From contig NZ_LDUE01000061.1 of assembly GCF_001038485.1 (NCBI RefSeq), positions 1-54,379 of the forward strand: DNA of 54,379 nucleotides, written 5' to 3'. This document shows, in pieces, positions 39,806 through 48,630 of the stretch. This DNA is from Ornithinibacillus californiensis. Lineage in GTDB: Bacteria > Bacillota > Bacilli > Bacillales > Amphibacillaceae. Within the stretch, counting starts at the first letter, position 1, and each line of letters begins with the position of its first letter. A program made the position numbers and the translations under genes. A model generated the notes under the pieces. It ran no database searches, was not told the DNA's origin, and saw nothing but the letters and a program-made list of their open reading frames with translations.

Positions 39806-41236
39806 TTATTTCCCTTCCAACAAACCTTTCCCAGCAATCCCTGGGTGTGTCATTTCGTATGGGTCTAGGATTACATTCAATTGCTCCTCTGTTAATACCC
39901 CATATTTCAGGCATAGCTCTCTAACGGGTGTGCCAGTTTGAATTGCTTCTGCTGCAATTTGAGCAGCTCGTTCATAGCCAATGTGTGGATTAATCGCGGT
40001 AATAATCCCAACGCTATTTTCTACATAGGCTTTTAATCCTTCTTCATTTGCCTTTATTCCTCGAACGCAATAGTCCGTAAAGCTACGGAATGCATTATTC
40101 ATAATACTAATCGATTGTAATAAATTGAATACTAATACCGGCTCCATCACATTCAATTCTAACTGACCCGCTTCCGATGCAAGGCTAATTGTTTGATCAT
40201 TTCCAATCACTTGAAACGCCACCTGATTAATAAGCTCTGGCATGACCGGATTGACTTTACCTGGCATAATCGATGAACCTGGTTGTCTTGCTGGTAATTG
40301 GATTTCTGCTAGTCCCGCTCTTGGGCCAGATGCCATGAGACGTAGGTCATTTGCAATTTTGGACATATTCATCATACAGATTTTCAAGGCGGATGATACC
40401 TCGGTGTAAGCATCCGTATTTTGTGTCGCATCTACCAAGTGTTCTGCGCCTACTAAAGGTAGGCCACTAATGTCTGTAAGATGCTTTAGTACCCCCACAA
40501 TATAGCTTGGATCAGCATTAAGCCCTGTTCCAACAGCTGTTGCTCCCATATTTAACGTATACAGATTCTCTCTTGTTTGCTTAATCCGTTTAATATCACG
40601 TGCAATCACACGACTATACGCCTCAAACTCTTGGCCAAGTCGAATTGGTACCGCATCTTGAAGATGGGTGCGGCCCATTTTAATCACATTAGCAAATTCC
40701 GTTGCTTTTTGCTCAAATGCCAAATGCATTTCTTCCATGGTGAGTGTTAATTTTTCAATCATGTTAAGCACAGCGATATGGATAGCTGTCGGAAAGGCAT
40801 CGTTAGTGGATTGGGACATATTAACATGCGTATTAGGGCTACAAATCGCATAATTCCCTTTCTCTTCCCCTAGTATTTCAATCGCACGATTTGCGATAAC
40901 TTCATTGACGTTCATGTTAATAGAGGTTCCTGCTCCCCCTTGGATCGGGTCGACGATTATTTGATCATGCCATTTTCCTTCCATTAGCTCACTTGCAGCC
41001 TGAACAATTGCTTCACCAACATTAGATTGTAAGCGCTTACTATCTACATTAGCAAGAGCCGCAGCTTTTTTCACGACAGCCAACGCGTTGATTAGTTCTT
41101 CATGAATTCGGTACCCTGTGATTGGAAAGTTCTCCACAGCGCGTAATGTTTGAATTCCGTAATAGGCATCGGTTGGAACTTCCTTTTCCCCAAGAAAATC
41201 CTTTTCCATGCGTGTCTTGCTCACAGTGAGTGTCAT
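39806..41236 (-). CDS. aspA: Aspartate ammonia-lyase
   Basis: Converts aspartate to fumarate and ammonia, feeding the TCA cycle. The 476-aa fumarase/aspartase protein has the superfamily signature GSSIMPGKVNPV, the catalytic-lid serines within it, MSQSTNDAFPTAIHIA and MGRTHLQDAVPIRLGQEF. The N-terminus (RMEKDFLGEKEVPTDAYYG) favours aspartase over class II fumarase. The promoter is TTGATT-16-TATAAT. Together with mqo it would give oxaloacetate from aspartate. Confidence 0.92.
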   Translation of the reverse strand: MTLTVSKTRMEKDFLGEKEVPTDAYYGIQTLRAVENFPITGYRIHEELINALAVVKKAAALANVDSKRLQSNVGEAIVQAASELMEGKWHDQIIVDPIQGGAGTSINMNVNEVIANRAIEILGEEKGNYAICSPNTHVNMSQSTNDAFPTAIHIAVLNMIEKLTLTMEEMHLAFEQKATEFANVIKMGRTHLQDAVPIRLGQEFEAYSRVIARDIKRIKQTRENLYTLNMGATAVGTGLNADPSYIVGVLKHLTDISGLPLVGAEHLVDATQNTDAYTEVSSALKICMMNMSKIANDLRLMASGPRAGLAEIQLPARQPGSSIMPGKVNPVMPELINQVAFQVIGNDQTISLASEAGQLELNVMEPVLVFNLLQSISIMNNAFRSFTDYCVRGIKANEEGLKAYVENSVGIITAINPHIGYERAAQIAAEAIQTGTPVRELCLKYGVLTEEQLNVILDPYEMTHPGIAGKGLLEGK

Positions 41237-41293
41237 TTTCTTCTCCTCTTTTTCCCCGTTTATATTAAACTATTAATAATTGCCTTCGAGGCT

Positions 41294-41321
41294 ATTATAG
41301 AACTTATGTAGGGAAAATCAA
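41294..41321 (-). promoter_or_regulatory. Probable aspA promoter
   Basis: -35 TTGATT (41321-41316), 16-bp spacer, -10 TATAAT (41299-41294), 58 bases before the aspA start. Confidence 0.7.
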
Positions 41322-41446
41322 GGGGTTGGAGGAAAATTGTTTCGTTAGTTATAAAAGAAGTAAAGATTTATTAAAACTAGAAACAATTTCACCTGATTCT
41401 AACCGAGCAAAATAGTTCATCACTCACCTGTGGATTCCACTATTAC

Positions 41447-42121
41447 TTATTTATTTTCAATCACCTTCGCCAGTCTATATAAGGAATCAAATTGTTTAAT
41501 TTGATAATTCCGCCCTGCCTTTTGTAAGTATTCCTTTTCACAGAATTGGTTAAGAACATATAGTAAATGACGATAAGATACCCCTAAATAATCACACACC
41601 GTTACATGTTTTTCTTTATATACACCTTCATCTGAGGTTTGAAGAATAAATTCCGCAAGCCTATTTTCTAGAGGGAACGCAAGACTCTGTGTATATTTAG
41701 CTGCCATATGCGTAGCTTTGGCACTTAGGAATTTCGATAACTCACGCAAAAATTTAGTATCTTCTAGTAATCGTTTTCGATAGTAGTACATGGGGAGCGC
41801 CAAACAGATGGTCTTCGTTGAAGCTTGAATTCCTTTTGTATAGTACACATCATGTAATAACTCCATTTCACCAATATACTCTTGATCATTGATAAAATTT
41901 ATAAGCGTAACCTTCCCGTTTTGGTGGGTAATATATATCTTCGCTTTCCCTTCCAACACGTAAAATAAATAATCTGGCCGTTTCCCCTCTTGTATAATCC
42001 AGTCATCCCGCTTATATTCGTGAATCTCCATATTCTCCTCAACCGGGAAGGAGAATAGCTCTGTTAAAAGGATCTGTTCCAAATATAACCGTTTCTTCTC
42101 ATCTCGATAAATTTCCATCAT
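41447..42121 (-). CDS. Crp/Fnr-family regulator (YeiL-like)
   Basis: The 224-aa protein has a cyclic-nucleotide-binding-like beta-roll (about 28-120: DYLFYVLEGKAKIYI, INDQEYIGEMELLHD), a long dimer helix (YYRKRLLEDTKFLRELSKFL) and a C-terminal winged helix (VTVCDYLGVSYRHLLYVLNQ). The phosphate cassette of true cAMP binders is not conserved and there is no N-terminal iron-sulfur cysteine cluster, so the ligand is unknown. Divergent from an MFS transporter across two perfect palindromes; it most likely controls both genes. Confidence 0.85.
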   Translation of the reverse strand: MMEIYRDEKKRLYLEQILLTELFSFPVEENMEIHEYKRDDWIIQEGKRPDYLFYVLEGKAKIYITHQNGKVTLINFINDQEYIGEMELLHDVYYTKGIQASTKTICLALPMYYYRKRLLEDTKFLRELSKFLSAKATHMAAKYTQSLAFPLENRLAEFILQTSDEGVYKEKHVTVCDYLGVSYRHLLYVLNQFCEKEYLQKAGRNYQIKQFDSLYRLAKVIENK

Positions 42122-42135
42122 TCACCTCAAAATAG

Positions 42136-42145
42136 GAGATATCTC
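42136..42145. promoter_or_regulatory. Palindrome GAGATATCTC, possible regulator site
   Basis: Perfect 10-bp palindrome in the 77-bp divergent spacer. Its centre is 31 bp (three helical turns) from the palindrome at 42166-42177. Both share a GATATC core. Confidence 0.5.
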
Positions 42146-42165
42146 ATATTATTTCATTCTACTAT

Positions 42166-42177
42166 CATGATATCATG
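42166..42177. promoter_or_regulatory. Palindrome CATGATATCATG, possible regulator site
   Basis: Perfect 12-bp palindrome just upstream of the MFS gene's ribosome site. Candidate operator for the divergent Crp/Fnr-like protein. Confidence 0.55.
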
Positions 42178-42198
42178 CAATCCATAAGGAGGAAATCG

Positions 42199-43377
42199 AT
42201 GAATACACAACGTTGGATGAGTATGCAGTTTTTTAGCTTTTTCTTAACATGGGGAATATTTCTCCCTTATTGGGCAGGATGGATGATCTCGACAAAAGGA
42301 ATTTCCGTCCCAGAGGCTAGTTTAATTATGAGCTTAGGGTTAGTTGCTAGAGGAATTGCTACTTTATTTGCATTTCCATATTTGTCTGGAAAAATTAGTA
42401 GTAAAATTCTCCTCCATATGGCAGGAATTGCTACGATTATAGCTATACTTTGCTATATTCCGGCAAACTCGTTTACTAGTCTACTAATCGTAACCATTGT
42501 CATCCATATATTCTATCCCCTTCTCATGCCTGCGCTTGATACTGCAGCTAGTATTCTAGTACAAAACAAGCAATTAAAACATTATGGCAGGAGTCGTCAG
42601 TGGGGATCGATTGGCTTTGTTTCCATCGGAATGATACTAACCGTATTTACCGGTATGCTTGGGGATGAAGTAATATTATGGGCACTGTTCCTCGGAATGA
42701 TTGGCTTTGTTGGACTAGGATTTATGCAAACTCCTACAATTTTAGCGGAGAAACAACAAACAAGTGAAACGAAACAAAAGAGTAGTATGTTGCAGCTATT
42801 ACGTGTGAAACACTTTGGTATAGTACTGATTATCGCAATCTTATTACAAGCAGCACACGCTACTTATTATACGTATGGCTATATTTATCTACAAGAAATA
42901 GAAGCGCCGATATACTTAATCGGTCTTATTATCAACATCGCTGTAATCGCAGAGATTATTTTCTTCGCAGTCGCGGACAGGGCATTTCGTAATTATTCTA
43001 TTGGATCCTTGCTTATACTATCTGCCATTGGTTCAACTGCTCGTTGGGTATTAGCATTTGCCTTTCCCAGCGTTATCATATTTAGTTTCACGCAAATCTT
43101 ACACGCATTCTCGTTCGCTATGGCCCATTATGCATTCATGAAATACTTAATCAAATATATTCCACATGCACAGATTCCAAATGCGCAAGGTATGTATTCT
43201 GCACTCGCACTAAGCTGGAGTACTGCTGTCTTCACGATCTTCGGTGGCTTCTTGTATGATATAGAACCGAAATATGCATTTATTGGTATGGTTGCCTGTA
43301 CGATACCGGCTTTCGTATTAGCCGTTATGTATCGAAAAAATGAAATGCAAGAGGGAAAGAGCGTTGTCCCCGTATAG
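42199..43377 (+). CDS. MFS transporter (HcaT/nucleoside-permease-like group)
   Basis: The 392-aa protein has 12 membrane spans. The pattern HYGRSRQWGSIGFVSIGMIL after span 4 and GFGYIY-like YYTYGYIYLQ in span 7 fits the MFS_1-like group that includes E. coli HcaT (aromatic acid uptake) and nucleoside permeases. The substrate is open. The start is ATG 42199, eight bases after AGGAGG. It is divergent from the Crp/Fnr regulator. Confidence 0.85.
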   Translation: MNTQRWMSMQFFSFFLTWGIFLPYWAGWMISTKGISVPEASLIMSLGLVARGIATLFAFPYLSGKISSKILLHMAGIATIIAILCYIPANSFTSLLIVTIVIHIFYPLLMPALDTAASILVQNKQLKHYGRSRQWGSIGFVSIGMILTVFTGMLGDEVILWALFLGMIGFVGLGFMQTPTILAEKQQTSETKQKSSMLQLLRVKHFGIVLIIAILLQAAHATYYTYGYIYLQEIEAPIYLIGLIINIAVIAEIIFFAVADRAFRNYSIGSLLILSAIGSTARWVLAFAFPSVIIFSFTQILHAFSFAMAHYAFMKYLIKYIPHAQIPNAQGMYSALALSWSTAVFTIFGGFLYDIEPKYAFIGMVACTIPAFVLAVMYRKNEMQEGKSVVPV

Positions 43378-43497
43378 CAAGCTACTTAAAAATGGCCATC
43401 TTAAAGGTAAGTAGTTCGGATAACAAGGAGAAAAAGCAAAATTTCACGTTAAATTTCATATCTAGAAACATCGATCTTAACACCCTAAATAACAAAC

Positions 43498-43523
43498 AAA
43501 AACGCTTGATTCCAAGCGTTTTT
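43498..43523. terminator. Bidirectional terminator
   Basis: AAAAACGCTT pairs perfectly with AAGCGTTTTT around GATTCC (43498-43507 and 43514-43523). It serves the 49-aa gene on the minus strand and possibly the MFS gene. Confidence 0.85.
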
Positions 43524-43539
43524 AATTTCTTTTTCATGA

Positions 43540-43689
43540 TTATTTATCTGTTTGTTCTTGCTTCTTATTCAAATACTCCGCACGTATTTTTTCAAGTCTT
43601 TGCTTTTTATCAAATTGGGCAGGTTTGTGTTTTTCATGATACTTTGTCACAGCTGCCTTACCTTTGGTATCCAATTGATATTTTCCCAC
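43540..43689 (-). CDS. Small basic protein, 49 aa
   Basis: A short gene starting at GTG 43689 (AGGTGA seven bases upstream) and encoding GKYQLDTKGKAAVTKYHEKH, then DKKQRLEKIRAEYLNKKQEQ. It is rich in lysine and glutamate, soluble and helical, and looks like small conserved Bacillaceae proteins of unknown role. A perfect terminator follows 17 bases after the stop. Confidence 0.65.
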   Translation of the reverse strand: MGKYQLDTKGKAAVTKYHEKHKPAQFDKKQRLEKIRAEYLNKKQEQTDK

Positions 43690-43699
43690 TTTGTTCACC

Positions 43700-43994
43700 T
43701 ACTTTTCTGGTCCTTAAAGAGACCATTCACTAAGTATAATATACCTTATTTTGTTGAAGGATATAAGTTTTTGAAACAATGGATTAAAATAAGGAAGCAG
43801 GTTACGACTTCTTTACATCATTAGTAACAGGATTCGAGCGCATATCTTATTATATAGTACGTTTAGTAAATTCTAAATCTACAACTTCCTGAGGAATTAA
43901 CATTGTAGGTCTTATTTCCTCTTTTCTCCATTTTTCAAGACAAATCCAATATCATTTGTTATGGTATAGCTGAACAACTTAATATGCAATATCA
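43700..43994. other. Intergenic region upstream of the thiamine operon
   Basis: A/T-rich. No complete gene is seen; it must hold the thi operon promoter just before 43995 (no clear -35/-10). Confidence 0.5.
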
Positions 43995-44093
43995 ACTACT
44001 AGGGGTGCCCAAAAATGTGGGCTGAGAGGAAAGCACGTTAGCTTTCTGACTCTTATGGACCTGATCTGGTTAGTACCAGCGGAGGGAAGTAGT
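43995..44093 (+). ncRNA. TPP riboswitch (THI element)
   Basis: P1 arms ACTACT (43995-44000) and AGTAGT (44088-44093) enclose the conserved core: GGGGTGCCC, GTGGGCTGAGA, then GGACCTGATCTGGTTAGTACCAGCG split over two helices, ending GGAGGGA. It binds thiamine pyrophosphate and turns the downstream operon off. Confidence 0.97.
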
Positions 44094-44129
44094 CGGACGA
44101 TACACGTCTATTCTATTTCAGCTTATACA

Positions 44130-44159
44130 GCCAGGTCCTCCTATGGATCTGGCTTTTTT
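44130..44159 (+). terminator. Riboswitch expression-platform terminator
   Basis: GCCAGGTCC (44130-44138) pairs with GGATCTGGC (44145-44153), followed by TTTTTT. It lies between riboswitch and thiW, so control is by transcription termination. Confidence 0.9.
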
Positions 44160-44184
44160 GGTCCCTAAAAGATGGAGGGAAAAC

Positions 44185-44685
44185 ATGAATCGAACACGTT
44201 TATTAACCACAATGGCAATCTTTGTCGCAATCGGCACGATCGGTGCCCAACTATTATGGTTTCCAGCGGGCATTGCAAAAGCCTACCCTGTTCAACATGC
44301 TGTCAACGTAATGGCCGCAGTAACACTAGGACCAGGGCCAGCCGTAGCCGTTGCATTTATGATTGGCTTGCTGCGTAACTTACTTGGTCTCGGAACCTTA
44401 CTAGCATTTCCAGGAGGGATGATTGGTGCATTTCTAGCCGGAGTCCTTTATCAACGGTTTCGCAAGAATGGAGTAGCTGTCCTAGGAGAAGCAGTTGGTA
44501 CCGGGGTTATCGGATCACTTTCTGCTGTACCATTTGCCATTCTACTCATGGGAAGCTCGGTTGGAGCATTTGCTTTCCTACCGTCGTTTCTTATCAGTAG
44601 TATTTCAGGTGGTCTGATAGGTTGGTTTATTTTATCTCGAGTAGGTCAAGGAAAACTGATACAACCATCTAAAGGAGGGCTTTGA
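44185..44685 (+). CDS. thiW: ECF transporter substrate-binding component ThiW
   Basis: Membrane S-component, proposed for uptake of the thiazole precursor, that works with the shared EcfA/EcfT module (not in this window). The 166-aa protein has five to six spans and the family pattern FVAIGTIGAQLLWFPAGIAK, then YPVQHAVNVMAAVTLGPGPA. The start is ATG 44185 after GGAGGG. It is the first gene of the TPP-regulated operon. Confidence 0.9.
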   Translation: MNRTRLLTTMAIFVAIGTIGAQLLWFPAGIAKAYPVQHAVNVMAAVTLGPGPAVAVAFMIGLLRNLLGLGTLLAFPGGMIGAFLAGVLYQRFRKNGVAVLGEAVGTGVIGSLSAVPFAILLMGSSVGAFAFLPSFLISSISGGLIGWFILSRVGQGKLIQPSKGGL

Positions 44686-44686
44686 A

Positions 44687-45379
44687 ATGAATTTCACAGA
44701 AAAATTGCGTCGTGAGAATGATGATATCTTTCAATTAATTTTTCAACATCCATTTGTAGAAGGAATTGGAAAAGGTGATATAGCCAAAGAGGCCATTACC
44801 CATTATGTTAAAGCAGACTTTGAATATCTCAATGCATTCATGAGAATCTACGGAATGGCACTCGCTAAATCATCCAACCGAGAAACTATCGGCTTCTTCC
44901 ATGAGAAGATTAGCTTTGTTTTACATGATGAGTCCCATCCTCATCACAATTTCTGTGATTATATTGGGGTTAGCTATGAAGCGTTACAAGGTCATCCACT
45001 GCCCCCGACCGCAGACCATTATATTAAACATATGATGTACCATGCCCAATCGGGGACGTTAGGAGAAATATTAGGTGCTCTTCTCCCTTGTCCATGGACT
45101 TATTTGGAAATCGGTAAAGAGCTAATGAAAAAGTACAATCCAACAAAAGCCCATCCGTTCTACCCTTGGATTACTTTCTATGCCGATGATAGCGTAAAAA
45201 AAATAACACTCGAAATGCGGGACCTTCTCGACAACTATATGAAACACGCATCACCGGAAGAGGTTGTCCGTGTTCAAGATGCTTTTCGGAAAAGCTGCCA
45301 GCTAGAGTGGAAGTTCTGGGAGATGGCATTTACCTGTGAAGAGTGGCCAGCAAAGAGGACGGTGCTTGCTAATGAGTAA
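44687..45379 (+). CDS. tenA: Thiaminase II / aminopyrimidine aminohydrolase
   Basis: Hydrolyses base-degraded thiamine products (aminopyrimidines) to HMP for salvage. The 230-aa all-helical protein has the catalytic cysteine C135 in LLPCPWTYLEIG, the same position as in B. subtilis TenA, and D44 in YVKADFEYL, which binds the pyrimidine. It follows thiW by one base and overlaps thiD by eight. Confidence 0.95.
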   Translation: MNFTEKLRRENDDIFQLIFQHPFVEGIGKGDIAKEAITHYVKADFEYLNAFMRIYGMALAKSSNRETIGFFHEKISFVLHDESHPHHNFCDYIGVSYEALQGHPLPPTADHYIKHMMYHAQSGTLGEILGALLPCPWTYLEIGKELMKKYNPTKAHPFYPWITFYADDSVKKITLEMRDLLDNYMKHASPEEVVRVQDAFRKSCQLEWKFWEMAFTCEEWPAKRTVLANE

Positions 45380-46175
45380 TGTTTCATGTGCACTTACCAT
45401 CGCAGGAACCGATCCAAGTGGCGGAGCAGGCATTCACGCAGACTTAAAAACCTTTCAGGAACTAAAAACCTATGGCATGTCTGTGATCACCTCAGTGGTT
45501 GCCCAAAACACTACAGGTGTTCAAGCCGTTCATCACCTACCAATTGAGATGATAACCCAGCAATTCGATTCCATCTTGTCTGATATGCCCCTACACGCTT
45601 TAAAAACAGGCATGATAGCAAGTGTGGACATGATGAAAGCAATTAAAGAAAAAATCACAAACCTTGATGTCCCATACGTTCTCGATCCGGTAATGGTTGC
45701 AACTAGCGGAGATGCTTTAATCAATGAGGATGCCCGTCGTTATTTACGGGAGCACCTCTTACCATTAGCTACCATTGTCACACCGAACATCCCCGAGGCT
45801 GAATTCATTACCGGCAGAACCATTAAAACGATTGTCGATATGCAGTATGCAGCTAAACAGCTCGTAAACCTATATGGCGCTGGGGCTGCCCTTGTAAAGG
45901 GAGGACATTTAACCGGAGATGCCACTGATATTCTTTATGACGGAGAGAAAATGTATACGTATACTGCCGAACGCATACATACCAAGAACACCCACGGAAC
46001 AGGCTGCACGTACTCCGCTGCCATTACCGCCTACTTAGGCAAGGGAGTTATACTTCCTATCGCCGTGGAGAAATCGAAACAGTTTATTACCCAAGCTATT
46101 CAACATGCCTTCCCACTCGGGAAAGGAAATGGACCAACCAATCATTTTGCTGGGCGGATGGAGGTTGTGAAGTAA
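45372..46175 (+). CDS. thiD: Hydroxymethylpyrimidine/phosphomethylpyrimidine kinase
   Basis: Phosphorylates HMP to HMP-P and HMP-PP. The 267-aa ribokinase-like protein starts SCALTIAGTDPSGGAGIHAD and ends its active site with HTKNTHGTGCTYSAAITAYL, the anion hole and catalytic loop. The start is ATG 45372, within the end of tenA (ATGAGTAA). Confidence 0.96.
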   Translation: MSNVSCALTIAGTDPSGGAGIHADLKTFQELKTYGMSVITSVVAQNTTGVQAVHHLPIEMITQQFDSILSDMPLHALKTGMIASVDMMKAIKEKITNLDVPYVLDPVMVATSGDALINEDARRYLREHLLPLATIVTPNIPEAEFITGRTIKTIVDMQYAAKQLVNLYGAGAALVKGGHLTGDATDILYDGEKMYTYTAERIHTKNTHGTGCTYSAAITAYLGKGVILPIAVEKSKQFITQAIQHAFPLGKGNGPTNHFAGRMEVVK

Positions 46176-46945
46176 TGAATGAAACGATCATCAAAAAGGT
46201 CAGAGAAACACAACCACTTATCCACCATCTAACAAATCAAGTCGTCATGAACTTTACTGCTAATGGGCTGCTTTCCTTTGGAGCATCGCCCGTCATGGCA
46301 AAAGCAACGGAAGAAGCGAAAGACATGGCACAAGTGGCTGATGGAGTATTGCTAAACATTGGAACGATAACCGCTCAAGACATTGAAGCTATGATTCTAG
46401 CAGGGAAAACCGCTAACGAACGAAACATACCAGTCGTTCTAGACCCGGTTGGCGTTGCCGCAACCCCGTTCCGGATGTCTGTTGTAAAGCAGCTACTACA
46501 AGAAGTCCAACCAACTGCCATCAAAGGGAATGCTAGTGAACTTGCCCATTTAGCAGGCATTCCTTGGGAGTCAAAAGGGGTAGATGCTGTTGGTAGTGGT
46601 GATGCAGAGAAAGTAGCCATGAAGGTTGCAGAAATTTATCAAACTACTGCCATCGTTACAGGGAAAACAGACATCATTTGTGCTGGTACCAAACTAATCC
46701 ATAACCAATTAGGACATGAGTTATTAACGAAAGTGACTGGAGCAGGATGTTTATTAGGTTCCATTTTAACTGCTTGCTTAACAACCAATGACCCTATCGA
46801 ACAACAAGCACTAACAGCCGTATCCTATTACGGATTAGCAGCAAGCTATGCTGCTTCCCTACCAGCAGTAAATGGACCAGGAACCTTTATCCCGTACTTT
46901 ATCGATGCATTAGCAATGGACGTAGAAGCACTACAGAGGAGGTAG
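46175..46945 (+). CDS. thiM: Hydroxyethylthiazole kinase
   Basis: Phosphorylates the thiazole alcohol HET for thiamine salvage. The 256-aa protein shows LIHHLTNQVVMNFTANGLLS, PVVLDPVGVAATPFR and LLTKVTGAGCLLGSILTA. It starts inside the thiD stop codon (TAATG). Confidence 0.96.
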   Translation: MNETIIKKVRETQPLIHHLTNQVVMNFTANGLLSFGASPVMAKATEEAKDMAQVADGVLLNIGTITAQDIEAMILAGKTANERNIPVVLDPVGVAATPFRMSVVKQLLQEVQPTAIKGNASELAHLAGIPWESKGVDAVGSGDAEKVAMKVAEIYQTTAIVTGKTDIICAGTKLIHNQLGHELLTKVTGAGCLLGSILTACLTTNDPIEQQALTAVSYYGLAASYAASLPAVNGPGTFIPYFIDALAMDVEALQRR

Positions 46946-46947
46946 AC

Positions 46948-47574
46948 ATGGACAACACATTATTAGCCAAAAAACTAAGAAAGTATTTTGTCATGGGCTC
47001 GCAAAACTGTAACCACGATCCTGTGGTAACACTGAAGCTCGCAGCAAAAGCAGGAATAACCGCTTTCCAATTTCGTGAAAAAGGAATTGGCTCCTTAACT
47101 GGGGTGCACAAATTAGAATTAGGAAAAAAACTAAGAGAAATATGCTGGGAATGTGGTGTATTGTTTATCGTGAATGATGATATCGACCTGGTAGAACCTT
47201 TAGAGGCGGACGGAATACACGTTGGGCAAGAGGACCTGTCAGTCCAGGAAATACGGGAGCTCATGCCCGATAAAATAATTGGACTTTCTGTATCCAACAC
47301 CGATGAGTTAAATCAAAGCCCCATTGAAATAATCAACTATTTGGGTGCTGGGCCGATTTTTGGAACAAAAACAAAAGCCGATGCGAAAGAACCTGTAGGT
47401 GTCAAATGGATTTCAACCATACGCAGGCATTATCCAAAGATACCGCTCGTTGGCATCGGAGGTATCGACATCACTAATGCTTATCAAGTCATAGACGCAG
47501 GTGCAGATGGGGTAGCTGTTATCTCAGCCATAGCACATGCTCCAAATATAGCAAGCGCAGTTAAAAAACTGTAG
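46948..47574 (+). CDS. thiE: Thiamine-phosphate synthase
   Basis: Couples HMP-PP and HET-P to thiamine monophosphate. The 208-aa TIM barrel has AFQFREKGIGSL, FIVNDDIDLVEPLEADGIHV and GAGPIFGTKTKADA, as well as IPLVGIGGID. Last gene of the salvage operon; three bases after thiM. Confidence 0.95.
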   Translation: MDNTLLAKKLRKYFVMGSQNCNHDPVVTLKLAAKAGITAFQFREKGIGSLTGVHKLELGKKLREICWECGVLFIVNDDIDLVEPLEADGIHVGQEDLSVQEIRELMPDKIIGLSVSNTDELNQSPIEIINYLGAGPIFGTKTKADAKEPVGVKWISTIRRHYPKIPLVGIGGIDITNAYQVIDAGADGVAVISAIAHAPNIASAVKKL

Positions 47575-47588
47575 GATTAGGGGACATA

Positions 47589-47615
47589 GGGGCTGTTTCA
47601 CTTAGCCCCTTTCTC
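47589..47615 (+). terminator. Terminator of the thi operon
   Basis: GGGGCT (47589-47594) pairs with AGCCCC (47604-47609), followed by TTTC. Modest T run. Just upstream is another GGGGACA motif (47580). Confidence 0.65.
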
Positions 47616-47620
47616 CTCAC

Positions 47621-48505
47621 TCAAATCGCTTGAATACTCTCCGCAAACTTTCTCGCAGCATTCGAAAGTGGGACATTCTTCAAATAACAAATCCCAATAC
47701 TCCTTTTCGGTATTTCCTCTTCTAACTTCACCTCATATAAATCGCCTCGTTCTAAGTAATCCTTCGCAAATTCTTTAATGACACAGGAGATACCTAAATT
47801 AATTTTGGTAAACTCTAACAAGAGATCATACGACCCTAACTCAAATACAGGTGATACATGATATCCTCTTTCTTTCAGGAAATTTTCCACAAACATACGC
47901 GAATTGGATTTTCGCTCCAAGAAAATAAGCGGTTGCTTCATCAAATCTTCTAATTGGATCGGCTTTTCCGCAAGTTCCTTATACTTCTCCCCGCAAACAA
48001 AGGTATCTTGAATCTCTTTACACGGAATCACCTCAAGTTGTTCATCCTTCACCGGTAAATTACAGATCCCAACATCTGCTTTCCCTGACTTTATAAGGTT
48101 GATAATTTCAGAGGTCGTACGATTTAAAATGTTTAATTTGACTCCTGGGAATTTTTCATGGAATAACTCTAAGTAAGGTAACAGAAAATAACGAGAGATC
48201 GTATCGCCAACTCCGATACGCAATTGGCCCGTTTGTAATGTTTTAAATTCGGTTAGTTTATCTTCTGCCACTTGGATCATGCCAAGCGCTGACTGGACGT
48301 GCTCGTGTAGTAATTTTCCTTCAGAGGTTAGTGCAACGCCCTTTGACGTGCGGTTAAAAAGCTGTATATCTAATTCTTTCTCCAGCCTGGAAATAGCTTG
48401 GCTGACAGCAGATTGCGTCATGTACAGTTCCTTCGCTGCCTTGGAGAAACTTTCATTCTGGCTCACCGCTTGGAAGATACGATATAAATCTAACTTGCCT
48501 ATCAT
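47621..48505 (-). CDS. LysR-family transcriptional regulator
   Basis: The 294-aa protein has the N-terminal winged HTH (FSKAAKELYMTQSAVSQAIS RLEKEL, about 20-45) and a periplasmic-binding-like effector domain (LRIGVGDTISRYFLLPYLE, then ADVGICNLPV). It is divergent from the F420-ligase-like gene, which it probably controls. Effector unknown. Confidence 0.92.
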   Translation of the reverse strand: MIGKLDLYRIFQAVSQNESFSKAAKELYMTQSAVSQAISRLEKELDIQLFNRTSKGVALTSEGKLLHEHVQSALGMIQVAEDKLTEFKTLQTGQLRIGVGDTISRYFLLPYLELFHEKFPGVKLNILNRTTSEIINLIKSGKADVGICNLPVKDEQLEVIPCKEIQDTFVCGEKYKELAEKPIQLEDLMKQPLIFLERKSNSRMFVENFLKERGYHVSPVFELGSYDLLLEFTKINLGISCVIKEFAKDYLERGDLYEVKLEEEIPKRSIGICYLKNVPLSNAARKFAESIQAI

Positions 48506-48630
48506 ATTAACACCCCTTATATGGGATATTATAAATATTAATTTTACTTATAGCAATTTAAGAGGTATAGTAGCTAAGGGTTAATAGATAGACCCAGATA
48601 TTAGAAAACTCTTATTAGGGAGCGATCAAC

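Noticed and set aside
43870-43975. Short minus-strand frame ending RPTMLIPQEVVDLEFTKRTI
   Set aside because: It looks protein-like, but the frame has no start with a ribosome site before an in-frame stop, and the ATG version is only 17 codons. Possibly the remnant of a lost gene; not supported enough to list.
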